From CAIKXD01 sp035439485 (GTDB lineage: Bacteria > Bacteroidota > Bacteroidia > UBA4408): a stretch of 8,144 bases of DNA. How positions within the stretch are numbered: the stretch's first letter is position 1; each line of letters begins with the position of its first letter. A program made the position numbers and the translations under genes. Below, piece after piece: positions 7,121-8,144 of this stretch. The notes under the pieces are model-generated. The model was not told the origin of the DNA. It saw nothing but the letters and a program-made list of their open reading frames with translations, and searched no databases. The DNA lies in the NCBI GenBank assembly GCA_035439485.1, contig DAORKI010000135.1:1-8144 (forward strand), read 5' to 3'.

Positions 7121-7537
7121 ATGTCAAACGATAGAATCAATTCAAGCAAAGCACCTGAACCAGTTGGTGCATACCCGCATGCACGAAAAGTTGGCAATTT
7201 ATTATTTCTTTCAGGTGTAGGTCCAAGAGAGCGTGGGACAAAAAAAATACCTGGTGTTGAGTTGGATGAACAGGGTAATATAATTTCATATGATATTGAA
7301 ACCCAATGCAACAGTGTATTTCAGAACATAAAGTACATACTTGAAGATGCTGGTAGTAGTTGGGATAAAATTGTTGATGTGCAAGTGTTTTTAACCAATA
7401 TGAAAGATGATTTTAAAACATATAACCGAGTATATGCAGAGTGGTTTAAAGACAATCAACCTTGCAGAACAACCATTGAAATTAATTGTTTGCCAACTCC
7501 TATAGCAATTGAATTAAAGGTGATTGCAACTATTTGA
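7121..7537 (+). CDS. RidA-family (YjgF/YER057c/UK114) deaminase
   Basis: RidA-family proteins are small trimeric enzymes that hydrolyse reactive enamines and imines to keto acids and ammonia. The 138-residue product has the family landmarks: the GAYPHARKVGNLLFLSG block (16-32), R116 in CRTTIEI, which in active members binds the substrate carboxylate, and E131 in IAIELKVIA. The R-to-E spacing of 15 matches R105/E120 of E. coli RidA, so an active site is likely. The GAYPH...GNLLFLSG and NMKDDFKTYN blocks also resemble 2-aminomuconate deaminases of tryptophan (kynurenine) degradation. That more specific role is plausible, but no kynurenine gene is in the window to support it. No exact promoter consensus is seen in the 57 nt upstream. 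The TGA stop overlaps a possible TTG start of the next reading frame, and a degenerate repeat arm begins 3 nt after the stop. Confidence 0.93.
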   Translation: MSNDRINSSKAPEPVGAYPHARKVGNLLFLSGVGPRERGTKKIPGVELDEQGNIISYDIETQCNSVFQNIKYILEDAGSSWDKIVDVQVFLTNMKDDFKTYNRVYAEWFKDNQPCRTTIEINCLPTPIAIELKVIATI

Positions 7538-7539
7538 TT

Positions 7540-7560
7540 CACCTCACAGAAACAGAGAAT
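7540..7560 (+). repeat. Degenerate repeat arm upstream of the GxxExxY gene
   Basis: The stretch begins CACC and contains AGAAACAGAGAA at 7548-7559, an exact 12-nt match to 8127-8138 in the right arm of the second downstream repeat, in the same orientation. It is shorter and less regular than the downstream arms, so it may be a decayed copy. It lies between the ridA stop and the ATG of the GxxExxY gene, placing related repeats on both sides of that gene. Confidence 0.4.
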
Positions 7561-7569
7561 TTAACTGTG

Positions 7570-7953
7570 ATGGAGCAGGAAAGACGCGATTTTATTACTG
7601 GACAAATTTTAGATGCATGTATTGAAGTTCATCGACATTTAGGCCCAGGCTTATTGGAATCGACTTATGAAATTTGTTTGATGAAAGAGTTTCAATTAAG
7701 AGGAATAACAGCAGAAAGACAAGTTAAATTACCTATAAAATATAAGGAATTCCAATTGGATCAAGATTATCGGATAGATATTTTGGTTGAAGATGAATAT
7801 ATTATCGAATTAAAAGCTGTTGAAGTAGTATTACCTATCCATCATGCACAAATAATAACCTATTTAAAACTGGCAAATAAAAAAATAGGGTTTTTAATTA
7901 ACTTTAATGAAGTAAAATTGATCAACGGATTTAAAAGAATCATCCAAGGATAA
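7570..7953 (+). CDS. GxxExxY family protein (PD-(D/E)XK-like)
   Basis: The 127-residue product belongs to the widespread but uncharacterised GxxExxY family, placed in the PD-(D/E)XK nuclease-like superfamily (Pfam PDDEXK_3). The naming motif is GLLESTY, with G27, E30 and Y33, preceded by the conserved ACIEVHRHLGPG. D70 in RIDILVED and E80/K82 in IIELKA fit the D...ExK metal-site pattern, and the HAQIITYLK segment (Q94, Y98) is also typical, so the nuclease-like residues look intact. Biological function is unknown for the family. The frame stays open upstream to a TTG at 7534 overlapping the ridA stop, which would add 12 residues encoded mostly by a degenerate repeat arm. The ATG at 7570 gives the usual family length and is preferred. 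No own promoter is obvious, so read-through from ridA is likely. The gene is bracketed by related repeats, which suggests insertion as a cassette. Confidence 0.9.
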   Translation: MEQERRDFITGQILDACIEVHRHLGPGLLESTYEICLMKEFQLRGITAERQVKLPIKYKEFQLDQDYRIDILVEDEYIIELKAVEVVLPIHHAQIITYLKLANKKIGFLINFNEVKLINGFKRIIQG

Positions 7954-8040
7954 TCCTCCGGTATCTCCGTATCTCCGTGGTGAAAAAAATGGTTTGCTAA
8001 TGATGCACCACAGAGAAACCAGAGAAACGGAGAAGATTAT
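7954..8040. repeat. 87-nt palindromic repeat, copy 1
   Basis: The unit starts directly after the TAA of the GxxExxY gene. The left arm (7954-7982) contains GTATCTCC twice and ends GTGGTG. The 23-nt centre is 7983-8005. The right arm (8006-8035) starts CACCAC and contains AGAGAAACC followed by AGAGAAACG. The arms are imperfect inverse complements: GTGGTG/CACCAC is exact, and the rest matches with scattered mismatches and one gap. It differs from copy 2 at only two bases (G7960/A8064 and G8029/A8133). A folded hairpin could also serve as a transcription end for the gene, but it lacks a following T run. Confidence 0.9.
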
Positions 8041-8057
8041 TTGTAGTGATGGCATTT

Positions 8058-8144
8058 TCCTCCAGTATCTCCGTATCTCCGTGGTGAAAAAAATGGTTTG
8101 CTAATGATGCACCACAGAGAAACCAGAGAAACAGAGAAGATTAT
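8058..8144. repeat. 87-nt palindromic repeat, copy 2 (runs to the window end)
   Basis: This second copy is 85/87 identical to copy 1 and offset by 104 nt. Its left arm is 8058-8086, its centre 8087-8109 and its right arm 8110-8139. The 17 nt between the copies (8041-8057) is not part of the 87-nt unit, but together with the preceding ATTAT it makes a 22-nt inter-arm segment much like the 23-nt centres. The copy ends at the last base of the window, so whether more units follow cannot be seen. Confidence 0.9.

Noticed and set aside
7954..8144. CRISPR array
   Set aside because: The 29-30 nt arms with 22-23 nt intervals recall a CRISPR, but the arms alternate in orientation, are degenerate between orientations, and the intervals are repeats of each other rather than unique spacers. 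No cas gene is present.

Overview
The window is AT-rich, densely coding DNA from a bacterium that is most likely a member of Bacteroidota (Bacteroidetes). Three observations point there. Three good matches to the Bacteroidetes -7 promoter element TAnnTTTG lie just upstream of genes. Shine-Dalgarno sequences are weak or absent. The proteins have Bacteroidetes-like forms: a primase starting MIPKETV, an Lnt of about 530 residues, a TrmH-family enzyme starting MRKLSNDEL, and a GxxExxY protein. A finer taxonomic assignment is not justified from this sequence.

Layout, left to right. Positions 1-160 hold a long, nested, imperfect inverted repeat with no gene. It is followed by an AT-rich spacer and a short-leader promoter. 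Next comes a plus-strand pair, dnaG (replication primase) and lnt (apolipoprotein N-acyltransferase), 8 nt apart. Converging on lnt, with overlapping stop codons, is a minus-strand pair: a membrane-anchored periplasmic efflux adaptor (MacA/HlyD type) followed 2 nt later by tsaB (tRNA t6A synthesis). A 133-nt divergent intergenic region carries a well-formed promoter for the adaptor and a 10-bp direct repeat. On its other side the plus strand resumes with an SRPBCC-fold protein, a TrmH-family RNA 2'-O-methyltransferase with its own -7 element, a RidA-family deaminase, and a GxxExxY protein with PD-(D/E)XK-like residues.

The right end (7954-8144) is a non-coding repeat field. Two 87-nt copies, 85/87 identical, are each an imperfect palindrome of 29-30 nt arms. 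The arms alternate in orientation and start exactly every 52 nt (7954, 8006, 8058, 8110). A degenerate arm also lies between ridA and the GxxExxY gene, so that gene is bracketed by related repeats.

Most genes are housekeeping: primer synthesis, lipoprotein maturation, tRNA and RNA modification, and removal of reactive imines/enamines. They do not form one pathway. The accessory part is the GxxExxY gene with its repeats, which together look like a possible repeat-associated cassette. That part and the 1-160 palindrome are the least explained pieces of the window.
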